Source of the DNA: Rhyacichthys aspro
Taxonomy: Eukaryota; Chordata; Actinopteri; Gobiiformes; Rhyacichthyidae
Length of the DNA: 64,000 bases
Direction of reading: 5' to 3'
Assembly: GCA_036850595.1 (NCBI GenBank)
Contig: CM072160.1
Span: forward strand, 14,487,906 to 14,551,905
The notes beneath the pieces were generated by a model. That model saw only the letters and a list, made by a program, of their open reading frames with translations. It ran no database searches and was not told the DNA's origin. A program made the position numbers and the translations under genes. Positions 12,048 through 22,340 of the stretch are shown piece after piece. The first letter of the stretch is position 1. Each line of letters begins with the position of its first letter.

Positions 12048-12165
12048 GGGCAATTTAGATTCACAGATAAATCCATATCTTCGGATGTTGGGAGGAAAGT
12101 GGAGAGAACTCACGTTAGAACATGTAGTCTCCATATTTGGACTGCAGCTGGAGTGCTAACCACTT
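12048..12165 (-). mobile_element. tRNA-derived SINE relic (DANA/mermaid-like), antisense
   Basis: The order of recognisable pieces is: GGGCAATTTAGATTCAC, ATCTTCGGATGTTGGGAGG, a 'GGAGAGAACTCACG' stretch, and GAGTGCTAACCACT at 12151-12164. In reverse complement this is the tRNA-like head (AGTGGTTAGCACTC, an A-box-like word) followed by the body in which 'CTCC...CCAAAGA' precedes 'GTGAATCTAAATTG'. This is the architecture of the fish DANA/mermaid SINE group as I remember it. The copy is heavily eroded. Confidence 0.5.
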
Positions 12166-12270
12166 CATAACATTTACGATTAAATACTAGCAGTGGTAAA
12201 TACATGCATACAATTTTAAAAATGACAGTGGCCCAGGTAGCTCACCACAATAACTAATAAATAAAATATA

Positions 12271-12745
12271 CAGTACTGTGCAAAGGTTTTAGGGAGTGTG
12301 GACATAAAAAGTAAACAGTAAAGTATGTTTATATGTAATAGCAAAGTGAAAAAAAACAGAAGACAATTCTAAATCAAATCAATATTTGGTCCGACTCAAA
12401 ACAACAACAGTTCAAGCAGTTCCATTGTCTCAGTTTTTGAAGGATCTGAGCAGGTTCTGTTCAAACATTTGGAGAATCCCAGACAAAACCAGACCAAACT
12501 GGACTAAACCAGACCATGTAATCCCAGCTAGAACCAGGCCAGACTCCATAATGTTGGGATCAGAGTTACACCATCACCTCAGGAGGACTACTACTACTAC
12601 GGGATCACTCTAAAAATTGAAGGTTTTTTTTCTCTTTGCTTAAAAGAAAAACACAGAAAAAACACAAAAATTGTTAAATTGTATATTTTTGACAGGACTC
12701 TGACTTTAATGCAGATCTTCTGTCTAAAACTTCCACAAAGTACTG
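12271..12745. mobile_element. Tc1/mariner-like miniature element (MITE), copy 1
   Basis: TA dinucleotides flank the element (12269-12270 and 12746-12747). The left end CAGTACTGTGCAAAGGTTTT and the reverse complement of the right end CAGTACTTTGTGGAAGTTTT match at most positions, giving terminal inverted repeats of about 23 bp. The 475-bp body holds no transposase, only a 75-codon frame. The same body occurs at 59185-59649, and a solo end at 10603. TA target duplication plus these ends indicate a non-autonomous Tc1/mariner-superfamily element mobilised in trans. It appears old, since the ends have diverged. Confidence 0.75.
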
Positions 12746-12747
12746 TA

Positions 12748-13390
12748 TATATATATATAAATTAAATTAGAAGAAATAAAGAAATAACAACACAAACAAA
12801 TTAGCCACAACACAACTTCAAAAAATAAATAAATAAAAAATGAAATAACTACAACAAAATGGAAATGCATCCACAATAAAATGAAGTGGTCCTGTGAGTG
12901 GACTGTGTGTTCTATTTCTCTACTCAAACTTGTTATTGTGATCTATATCTTATAATACTATATATATATATTCAAAGTTAACAGTAGCTTAACAGTAGCT
13001 GAAAAAAACTACAAAAAAAATACAAATAAAAACAATGGTGACAATATTCCATAGACAAAGATAATATTTATAATATATATATCCTTTTTATTTTGAGTTT
13101 CCAGCAAACAGCAAAAAAAAAAAAAAAAAAGGGAACATGGATAAATAATGTGGCACCTGGGGTCTTTGAGAATCATCCTAATATTAAAATTTGATTCATA
13201 CATCTCTTCCTGAGCTGAAAGTATGGAGTGAATGTGATTATAATGAGAGGAAACCAACAACAGAGAGCGGAGAATACAACTGCTAAAATACCACCCTGAT
13301 GAGTTGTTATTATTATCCTTATGAATTGATTATTAAATAGTCACCTTAGCATGTCAACTCACTTAAAAAGTTTCCTTCAAGAGAAAGTAT
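12748..13390. other. AT-rich simple-sequence DNA
   Basis: Contains a TA run at 12746-12759, AAATAAATAAATAAA near 12826-12839, another TA run near 12959-12971, a doubled AACAGTAGCT (12979-12999), and an A18 run at 13113-13130. No gene. Confidence 0.7.
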
Positions 13391-13399
13391 GAATAAAAG

Positions 13400-13690
13400 A
13401 AGAGGCTTTTGAGCTGCCCACAAATCCATTCTAATAAGCCAATCAGTGATGCAGCGGAATCCATTAATCAAGCCAAATATTTATGGTGCCATACTTTCCC
13501 AAGGTCTTAATATGGAAAATGTCTTCCAGCTTGAGAAGTTACAGTATGCTACTTTCAGGAAAATTATGTTCGCATTAGTATGGAAATGTATGCATCACGG
13601 TGCACCAAATTTAATCAGGGCCCTCTTATCTGCAGGGCCGAGCACATGCACTTACAGAGTGAATTCTTGTCATGTAGCCCCCTGATGAGA
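13400..13690. promoter_or_regulatory. Candidate conserved non-coding element
   Basis: Unique sequence dense in developmental-factor words: CCATTCTAATAAGCCAATCA, GGAATCCATTAATCAAGCC, and TTCGCATTAGTATGG with ATGTATGCATCACGG after it. The texture is unlike the decayed repeats on either side. The open frames across it (up to 79 codons) have no exon signals. Needs cross-species comparison. Confidence 0.3.
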
Positions 13691-13709
13691 GTTAACAAAA
13701 TTATGACTG

Positions 13710-13733
13710 CACACACACACACACACACACACA
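13710..13733. repeat. (CA)12 microsatellite with CAGA tail
   Basis: Twelve CA units followed by CAGACAGACTGACAGACAG. Ordinary dinucleotide repeat, likely polymorphic. Confidence 0.95.
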
Positions 13734-13899
13734 GACAGACTGACAGACAGAGGTGTTACAGCCATTAACGTAATATCTGCCCACAAACATAATAAACCAC
13801 AACTGGAATAATAATTCTGCAAGTTTTTAATGTACTAAACCTACAAAAGTGTAGCTGCTGCCTACTGCAAACATAATACAAAAATTTGACAAAAAGCGT

Positions 13900-13965
13900 A
13901 ATGGTAAATGGCACTTTTTTGTACCCTTCTAGGGCACACAAAGAGCTTTACATCAGTAAAATTAA
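13900..13965. mobile_element. Interspersed-repeat relic ('GGTAAATGG...GAGCTTTACA')
   Basis: ATGGTAAATGGCACTTTT, then CTTCTAGGGCACACAAAGAG and CTTTACATC. This resembles a very common fish repeat in which 'GGTAAATGGACT' is followed by 'TATAGCGCTTTTCTAG' and 'CAAAGCGCTTTACA'. The class of that repeat is not certain to me. Confidence 0.35.
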
Positions 13966-14010
13966 GGGTTAACATAAATATTTAACTTACCACAAATGTA
14001 ATTAAAAAAA

Positions 14011-14282
14011 GTTAATGACTGTGGTGATCCTGAAATTAGGAACATTACGTCAAAGCATTGCCAACATTGATTATTTTGTGCTGATTCGCTGTAAAATGAG
14101 CTGTACTTTGCAACAGAATAACCACTTTTCTGGTATTTTCTTGGTCCTTTGTTGTTGACATCAGTGTCAAACAATGGGGCCAAAATCTATTAACATCCTA
14201 GATTATAAAGCCTAGATCATGTCTTACAGATTTTTCTACAGATGAGGAAGTTAGATGATTAAACTGTCAAATTAAATGCAAC
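14011..14282 (+). repeat. Unnamed dispersed repeat, copy A (272 bp)
   Basis: Several blocks match, in order, the reverse complement of 57237-57624: GACTGTGGTGATCCTG, CATTGCCAACAT, TTTGCAACAGAATAACC, TATAAAGCCTAGATCATGTC, CTACAGATGAG and GATTAAACTGTCAAATTAAA. Copy A is shorter than copy B (388 bp) because of internal deletions. No open frame and no obvious terminal inverted repeats were seen. I do not know a name for the family. Confidence 0.75.
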
Positions 14283-14439
14283 ATTAAAAAAATAGACCTA
14301 TTAACTAAACATTTACTCAAACATACACAGACAAAAAAAACCACATTGAAATTATAATTTTAAATGGTTTTAAACTACTGTCTACTGTACAGCTATGTGA
14401 CAAAATTAAAGAAAAAAAAAAACAGTTTGAGTTGTGCAC

Positions 14440-14650
14440 CACATGCAGCTGGGATCCACTGAATGCTTTGAAGAGTAAATAATGTGATAAGGGATTGGCT
14501 TCAACAGGAGGACGGCATTCGGAAACACCGCCATTTAGGCATTTTATCTTTCAATGAGGTTTGTGCTGAATAATGCAGCAGCACCTCGCAACAAATAAGG
14601 AGTCTATTTCTGAACCGTTCTCATACTGACTCAGTAATAACTGAGAATCT
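14440..14650. promoter_or_regulatory. Candidate conserved non-coding element
   Basis: Unique block with GAGTAAATAATGTGATAAGG, GCCATTTAGGCATTTTATC and GCTGAATAATGCAGCAGC. No coding potential or repeat signature. Texture-based candidate only. Confidence 0.25.
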
Positions 14651-17189
14651 TTTCTCAAAGGAAATACTCAAGGAAGACCTGGAATAAATGCTGCCATGAT
14701 CCCAGCACATGGGGCTGGATCTCATTCACACTCTTTAAGAGAGTCCACCTCAAGGCCCAGATGTGTGCTACCTTAGAGGACTGCCTTTTCTCTGAAGGCT
14801 CTGCTCAGTGGGAGCCAGGCTGTTTGGATCAGGATAAATTCCCAGACTTGAGGTGTAAATGGTTTGGTCAAATTTAAGCAGTTATAAGATGATTCAGACT
14901 GAATTAACAGCTTGAAATAAAAAAGGTCATGCTGCCATGAACTGGTCCTACTTCAGTTATGAAAATGTAATATTGTATTTTATATGGATCCAGATTTTCC
15001 AATAATTGTGAAAATTGAAATGTCTTTTCTGAAGCAGATAAGAATGGCAAATACTGTACATATTTCTATGCAAATGTTATCAGTTTGAATTCAATCTGGC
15101 TAATGCTGCGGTGACAAAAAATGGCGTTGGAGTATAATTTTAAAAAAAGCCGCCGAATACAGTACTGTGACCACATTTGTATATGATATCAGTGTGAGTC
15201 ATATCACACTACAGGGAAGCTATCTGTCAAAGCCAAATGCTGTTTCCACTCAATTAATCACCTGAGATTTACTGAAACTGAAGCACCTGCTATTGGGTGT
15301 CAAGAATTATTTTGATATCTCTGCAGAGACACCTGACTCATTTCTAGTATTTCATGGTTTGGACAAAATGGAAGAGCCTTTCCTCACCACGAGAACAGAC
15401 CGGGTCCAATGTACAGAATTGTTTGTAATACGCAGAGCTCAGGATTTATAAAAAGGGCACCTCATCATGTTTTCCATTTAATCTTCTGCCGACAACCATC
15501 ATATGTGTTTTAATGAGGCCAGCTCACAGTGAGAGATAGCTGAATAACTCTGCTCTCCCCTGGTTTTAACTCAGGTTGGATGCACACCACAAGATCCCAT
15601 CAAGTTAAGTCCAACTAATTAAACCTAAAGTTACGGTCCTCTCCCAGCCTGAATTTTCCACATGAAGGAACTGCTGTTAGAAAGTCACAAAGGAAAAACA
15701 TTGTGACGGCTGCTATTGAAAAAAAAAGAAACAAAAATGTAATGTGTATGCACAAGACTGCCTAATTGGGGCTAAATCTTGTCAAAGCATGGGAAATCGG
15801 TCGACACTTGGCAGGAAGTGGCAGGGGGCCTGCAGCCAACCAAAGGAACAGCATGGAAACCTGTCCAACCAGTGACACATACTGACCCATGTCACATTAC
15901 TGTGCACACATTACTAATTATACTTTACAGATTACCTCTAATGTACAATCTGCACAACAGGGCAGCACATAAAAGCAGCACCATTAACATGGACCACTGG
16001 GGTAAGACAATTTGTTTGGAAAAATTACAGTTTTGCAGCTGTTTGTCACTTTTTCATGATACAGCTTATTTTCTTCATACTCCATTTTGTGCATTGTTGT
16101 AGGAAGACAATTTCAAAGCATTTCTGTCCACATTTCAGAACAACGGCGAACTGAAGGACTGTACACAGAGGCTGACATCACAACACAAACACAACATCTT
16201 TAAATAAAATGTGAATTCACACAGAAACAGCTGAAACGCTATAGTATATCCTCCAGGCCACTAGGGGTGCTGCAAACCCTGCTGTCTGTATCACTTTGTG
16301 TTTTACAACCCTGGAGTTTCAAACTAGATCTGATGTTGTTAAATGTGTATAAACCATGTCCTGTTATCACATTCAATTAGGATTAAAGGTGAAATTGTGC
16401 TGCAAAAATCTGTTAAACATGACTTAATTAAGCTCCCTGAATAGTAACATAGTATATAACACTGTGTAATAACTGTGTACTGGTCTGGCTTGGACATAAC
16501 ACATTTAAAGTTTTTTTTAGCCTAGGAAACAATACAATACAAATAAAAGTTACTGGGAAAAAGTAAGGAGTGACTGGTCTTAGTGTTTGTAGTTCTGAAA
16601 ATAATGGAAATATAGAAAACATCTTTATCAAAATGATCCAATCGAAGATACACACTCAGCCAATCAGAGCAAAGATTAGACTCGGTACAGAGACTTTGAT
16701 TTGATGCCTCTGTCTGAATTTGGCTCTTGTTGTGTGTGTGTGTCCTATTATTTCTTATCGGCCATCTCCACTCACCCTGATCTTTCTATCTGCGCTCTCC
16801 ATGCTTAAATCTATCTCAACCCTTTACTAGATTTCCGAGCATGAAAAGGCTATTTCCCCAGACCTTTGAAGCAAAGTCTATAATTTCAAGAGTTATTTGA
16901 TATTTAAACAAGTTTGTACATAGTTTCCTCTTTAATTGGACTTGAACTTTTCTGCTTTGAAGGCCTCATTATGATATATTGGTTTTAAACTTTGCGGCTA
17001 TCGTACAAACTTCTCCCCAAATAGACTGCAGTGGAATTTTCAAAAAAGGACGTTTAGTAGACTTTAGAATGAATGATCACTATTGATTTGGAGAATTGCA
17101 AGGTTGCCATAATGTGCTTTCAAATTTCAAAAAAGCTTCAACTGAAAAATTTTGTCCGAAGGCTTTAAAAGGAACCCTGACTATTAGCA
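14651..17189. other. Non-coding stretch, no gene seen
   Basis: Unique AT-rich DNA with a short TG run near 16729-16743. A weak CTCF-like word (GGCCACTAGGGGTGCTG, 16257-16273) departs from consensus at two core positions. Open frames stay below 108 codons and are not supported. Confidence 0.55.
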
Positions 17190-17366
17190 CTTAGCGCTAA
17201 TATTTTTTTTTTCTCCCTTTTCCAAAAAATTTTTTTTTTTGTAAAATCTCAAATACTTTAAAAATCTTAAATTTACTACCTTTTCTCACTTTTTTAGTTT
17301 CCATTTTTTTCCCTTTTTAATCCCTTCTTGCATTTTGGGCTCTTTTTCCACCTTTTAAAAAAATTT

Positions 17367-17399
<33 letters not shown>

Positions 17400-17428
17400 T
17401 TTTTAATTCATGTAAAAATTTATCACTT

Positions 17429-17466
<38 letters not shown>

Positions 17467-17677
17467 AAAAAAAAAAATAAATTTTTTTTTCTTTTTTTTT
17501 TTTTTTTATATTTAATTTTTTTTTTTTTTTTGGTTCAAACCCCCCCCCCCCTTTTTTTTTTTTTTTTTTTGATGGGGGGGGGTGGGCTCTTTTTTTTTTT
17601 TCCCACCCCCCATTTTTATCTCAAAAAAAAACCCTTTGTGGGTTTTTTTTTTATTTTTTTTTTTTTATTTTAAAAAA

Positions 17678-17736
<59 letters not shown>

Positions 17737-17772
17737 CCCCCTCCTTTTTTTCCCCGTGGGGGGGTCCTTTAA
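17190..17772. repeat. Homopolymer-dominated tract, probable sequence artefact
   Basis: Long T runs dominate, including T55 at 17682-17736, interleaved with C12 (17540-17551), G9 (17574-17582) and A runs. Adjacent runs of all four bases at one place are unusual for biological microsatellites. Sequence quality appears to degrade gradually from about 17200. This looks like gap-filling from low-quality or homopolymer-compromised reads. The poly-Phe open frame inside is meaningless. Confidence 0.8.
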
Positions 17773-18572
17773 AATGTAACTTTTTATGCATCCTGACATG
17801 ATACACCAAGTTTCACACATAGGAAAAATTGAAAGCTTTACTAAATTGTGAAACAGATATAGAAATAGATTCTAAAAGATTCTAACTTTGTGCAGTGCAA
17901 GTTTTCAGATTTGTCAGAGAATTTTTGTTTTTTTTAAGTACATTTCCATGCCTACCTCTGCAAATGGTAGTCATGTAAGCATCTCAGCGAGCAACTATCC
18001 ACGGGGGTACACTGAACGCACCACGTATGTAAGCAGAGATGAGTGGTTTCTATTTTCACACAAAGCCCCTGCAGTTACAGGTTTTCAGTGTAAAGAGTAC
18101 AGGAGATTACTGAGGCCTATGGTCCACCGCTGGAGTTGGAGCTGAACTCACCATTGATTCTGACCTCACACAGTGTCCCTGTCAGAAATGAAAGACTCCC
18201 AAAAGGATCAAACGTGCTTTTGTCCATTTGAAGAAGTGTGCATCCCGTCAGATGGGTTGTTCTGTGTCAAAGGGGGGTCAGATGCCGACCACGATCATTC
18301 ACACATAGGCTTCACCAGACTGGTAAATGTCATAAAAGCATCACGAGGAAAGGAATGAATGTTTCTGTAAGAGTGTTTGACAGGAAACACTGGGTGCATC
18401 TGGTTTAAGAATCTGTACATACACCAAGCAATTTAAAGCAAAAGGATGTGACTTTTTTTATCAGAAAATGCACAGCTTCGAACTTTAAAATGCGTTCCAC
18501 TCAGCAGATATTTCTCTATGTAAGTCTAAATGAGGGGCCAAGCTACCATCAGGAGTAAAACTCACCAGAAAA
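17773..18572. other. Non-coding stretch, no gene seen
   Basis: Unique DNA right of the homopolymer tract. Frames of 85 and 61 codons at 17888-18358 have no splice context or recognisable domain. Confidence 0.55.
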
Positions 18573-19011
18573 CATTGGAGGAGGAAGTACTCAGTTCCTC
18601 TACTTAAGTAAAAGGACAGATGAAGTAAAAGTAAAAAAAGTAAAAAGTAAAAGTATCACATTCTTACTTTAAAAAAAAGTATTAAAGTACTTGCTTTTAA
18701 ATATACCTAAAAGTATAAAAAGTAAAACTATTTGTCTCAGCTTCAACAACTATTTAAAATAAAATTGATTTCATTTATTAATAAAAAAAAATGTTGGCGG
18801 GATAAAAAGAAAGATAAAAACACAAGACAAAGTGTTTACAACAATAACAAACACAAATTTACTTGTACTTGTAAAGACAATGTAAAAATGTAGAGGAGTA
18901 AAAAGTATAGATATTAGCTCTAAAATGGAGTGGAGTAAAAGTCAAAAGTACATGAAAATTGTAATTAAATACAGTACTGGAGTATTTTTACTTTGTTACA
19001 TTGCAGCACTG
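18573..19011. mobile_element. hAT-like non-autonomous element ('GTAAAAGTA' family)
   Basis: The left end CATTGGAGGAGGAAGTACTC is followed by repeated AAGTAAAAGTA words. The right end, read in reverse complement, is CAGTGCTGCAATGTAACAAA followed by words such as CCAGTACTG. These are the ends and interior of a very common fish element that I associate with the hAT superfamily. The flanking octamers CCAGAAAA and ACAGATGA agree at 5 of 8 positions, a possible decayed 8-bp target duplication. No transposase. 439 bp. Confidence 0.65.
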
Positions 19012-19091
19012 ACAGATGAAGCCATTTGTTAGTGTCGTATTTCGGATTCTACATTTGAATATGTTAAAATGTTGGTGAATTAACTAAACAC

Positions 19092-19126
19092 ATGCTTTTA
19101 GATCATGTTAAATAATCTAAAAGCAT
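19092..19126. repeat. Perfect 12-bp inverted repeat
   Basis: ATGCTTTTAGAT (19092-19103) and ATCTAAAAGCAT (19115-19126) flank an 11-nt loop. The right arm is repeated directly 17 bases on (AATCTAAAAGCA). Probably a local fold-back duplication. Confidence 0.75.
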
Positions 19127-19499
19127 AATCCATAATCTAAAAGCACAAGTCCTTTTGTTTTCACGTTTGGATTTACAGAGGGCAGTAAAAAATGGCAGAA
19201 AAAACGTCCTCTGAATGCAACTGGACAGACATTCAACCAATCAGAGAACAGGATGCAGTACTAACACGTAGAACAATTTGTAAAACATTCAAACACTGAG
19301 ATTAGTACATTTGCTCAAATAAAGATAAATGTTTATAATTAGACTGTCAGGATTTCTAGTGGAAATTGTTGGTAAATCATAGAGATACCAGACCTCTTTG
19401 CTGTGTGTTTTCAGTGAAGAACCCAGTCCCACTTCACCAGTCCCACTGTTTATTCAATGAATCTATTATTCTTAATCTAATTAATCTCTAAATTATTGA

Positions 19500-19720
19500 G
19501 TTAGAGATGTTTTGCTAATGGTTTAAAAATCACAATTTGCATTTACATTCATTTAGCATTTACTGTTATATAAGCCATTAAATTTGACTGCTGTCAGGGA
19601 CATCTTAATTTACTGAGCTGCATGAATAATTCCGTTGATAAGCAGCACCTTTCACCATTATTTCCATCAGCAATGCCATTTACAGATTGTGGATTTTTCC
19701 CCATTAGTGTCGGCCTTGAT
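19500..19720. promoter_or_regulatory. Candidate conserved non-coding element
   Basis: Unique block with TTTAGCATTTACTGTTATAT, CATCTTAATTTACTGAGCTG, CATGAATAATTCCG and CAGCACCTTTCACCATTATT. Homeodomain-type words are dense and no repeat is recognisable. Candidate enhancer, unproven. Confidence 0.3.
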
Positions 19721-22155
19721 TTTCCAGGCTGTTGCGCTGTGCTCTGTGCCAAACACAAACATGTAAGCCGACAACACGCACATGACCGGCGTTTACAGAA
19801 AAGCCTTCAGATGTGTCCTCCCAGAGTGCTGCTGATTACATGGGTGCAGCAGTATTTATCCACTGCTTATGTGCTTTTGCTGATTGAAATTAAAACACCA
19901 CATGCAGACAGGTCCAGCCTCTCAATAAATGACACAATAAAAAAATACTGAATACTATGTTTTCATGAGTCTGGGTCAGTTTCTAAAGCTGATATAACAT
20001 TTTTTTTCTTTGCCCTTTGATATTACTGTATTTATTTGCTTTATAGTTTTGTTAAACCTGGCAAACTACAGAATGTGATGATTTGTTTCTATGCAATTCT
20101 GGTTAGAACTGTAAAATGAACTGTATTCATATTTAATTTCACTTTGTTGAGTCAAATAGCTGCCACTTTTTCAAATAAAATCTATGGCCAGCACTGAAAC
20201 ATATAATAATATAATAATTCACACTGGAATGATGATAAGTATTCATTCTTCAGGAGGAGATTTTCAGACCGAAGTCCGTACCAATAACACACAAACTATA
20301 TTATTTTTTTTACACTGCATTATTTATAACCCCAACAAAAGACTTTGCCTTATTCTACTCGTTTTTTTGTTTTTTTTTATTGTCCATGACTTCCTGTATC
20401 TGGTCCGAAAGTCCGAACTATCGCCAAACACGCATCAACACTATAAATAAATCCGACTTTGGCCCTGTTTGGTCTGGACCAGCACTTCATAAAGCCAGAT
20501 TATTTAAAAAAAAGGTGTTGCTACCAAGTAATACTAACATTCTTACCATTTAAAAGGCTGTTTTTGTATGTTTCCAGTTTTAATGAGAGGTGAGGACCGA
20601 CGTGACACATGATTGACCAGCAATTTATCTAAATATATAAAGCAGACAAAAATCCATTATGATTAATCAGTGTGAAAACTGGACTTGTGTTACTATTACT
20701 ACATACAAAATGTGCTGGTGTTTGGAAATGTCAGATAAACACATCACCTTTTTATTATTATCGCTACTTTATCCCTTGCGCTGCTGCAGTTTATCCATAT
20801 TGAAAGAGAAATAGGAGTGGACCTCGACAACAAAAATACCTGTTGTGAAAAATGCATCGTAAAAATGTTTCAAAATGCTGATGTATTCAATATGGCTAAA
20901 ATTGTCATATTCTTCCCTTGACTCTCCCTTGGACACAAACAAACAGAAAATCTGTATTCCATTTTCTTTATTTTCACATAGTGATGTACCACACATAAAA
21001 TCTGATGATATCTCAGTGAAATAAGGCAGGATTTGCAAAAAAAAAAAAAAAAAAGAAAAGAAAAGACAGATGCCAAACACAAAGAGAGCTCGAGAAATCA
21101 AACAAGGGGCAGGGACCAATAAAAGAAAAGAGCTTGGCTGACCATTTGTATTATTTGAGAAAGGTTGGGACAAATTGCAGGAGGAGGTTAAGTGGTTATT
21201 AGAGAGACAGAAGGGACTAGGCAGAAGAAGAAGTCAGGCCCAGGAACATAACTCATTGATTGTGCCTTGACTTCAAGGGCACACACAGGCACTACTGGAG
21301 AAAAGGCTGATAAAAAAAAATAAGTTGTTCTGATGAATAGGCAGGTATCCTCGAACAGACTCCAATTTCCACAAACAAGCACAAGATACAGTTGACAACA
21401 ATGAAGCGAACAAGTACATAATGTGGTGAAATTGAGTTGAGGGATGCAAGTGCTCGGAAAAGTAGCTTTCAAATATTACTGCAAAGATACATAAAAAAAA
21501 AATAAAAATCGGAAGATTGAGGAAACGGCAGCAGAAATAATGCATAATTGCCTTGCCTTGACAACAAACACAAACAAGAAGAAAATAGGGATGTTATTCA
21601 GACAAGGGAGCTCTCTTCTACGTTTAAAAAAATGTAATGGGGATCTAAAATGTATTGTGTTATATTATACAATGCCACAAATGAAATGTAATTAAATGTT
21701 AATACTGACATAGCTTTCCATCACATTTAACACAGAAAATGGAAAACAAAGTTGCCCAATCAAGTGGTTTTGTCTTCTTCATTTCTGATGTTTATTCCTC
21801 TTATCACTAAGCGGAATCCATCCTTATCCTGATACCTTGAGTTAATCAGACAAAATAAGAAGAATAAAACTAGCTTGTAGGCAGACCAGGACAAACACAG
21901 CATTGGTAATACATAGGCCTCACTCACTTATGTGGCTTCATCTGTGTACTGCACTTGTCTTTCAAGTAGTTAGGTTTATTTAGGAAAATGAGTGCTATTT
22001 GAGTTCCATTTGATTTGATTTTTTTTTTTTTTTTTACATCCCTGGAGTAATACATTTGTGGTATTGTTGTACAGATTGTTACATCCAAGGGAAGATGTTC
22101 ACCTGAGCGGAAGTCTTCAAAACAAAGACGCTAACCTGTACTCTCCCCCTCTTCT
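19721..22155. other. Non-coding stretch, no gene seen
   Basis: Contains an A18 run followed by GAAAAGAAAAG (21037-21065) and a T-run at about 22020-22035. The antisense open frames here owe their length and phenylalanine runs to those tracts. Confidence 0.6.
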
Positions 22156-22159
22156 CTTT

Positions 22160-22340
22160 TCCCTCTGGCTTTTTGGAAGACATCTTGTTATTTTGTTCGC
22201 ACATGCATGCACCCACAGTCGATACACATGCATTAATGAACTGAAGAGAGCGCATGAAAATGGATTAGCCAATCAAATTGACGTGTACATCCCCGGGGGC
22301 ATCCAGCCTTCAGACATTTCCCTATACATTCTGTTGGTTA
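22160..22340. promoter_or_regulatory. Candidate conserved non-coding element
   Basis: Includes ACATGCATTAATGAACTGAA, GGATTAGCCAATCAAATTGA and CATCCCCGGGGGCATCC. Non-repetitive, no exon signals. Texture-based only. Confidence 0.25.

Noticed and set aside
11467..12159. Longest open frame of the window (230 codons, Ser/Pro/Leu/Phe-rich)
   Set aside because: It runs through a pyrimidine tract, which cannot contain stop codons, and then into a SINE relic. Composition explains it.
12386..12613. Paralogous small proteins at 12386-12613 and 59236-59448
   Set aside because: Both lie inside copies of one MITE. The similarity is at DNA level and the frames are broken differently.
15157..15172. Another mariner-like end (TACAGTACTGTG)
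   Set aside because: Only 12 bases match and similarity stops at once; likely chance.
16257..16273. CTCF site GGCCACTAGGGGTGCTG
   Set aside because: Two core positions depart from consensus, so weaker than the four listed sites.
17582..17779. Phe-rich open frame
   Set aside because: Translation of the homopolymer tract, which is probably artefactual.
20769..21173. 134-codon antisense frame with a poly-Phe run
   Set aside because: The poly-Phe is the complement of the A18 run at 21037-21054.
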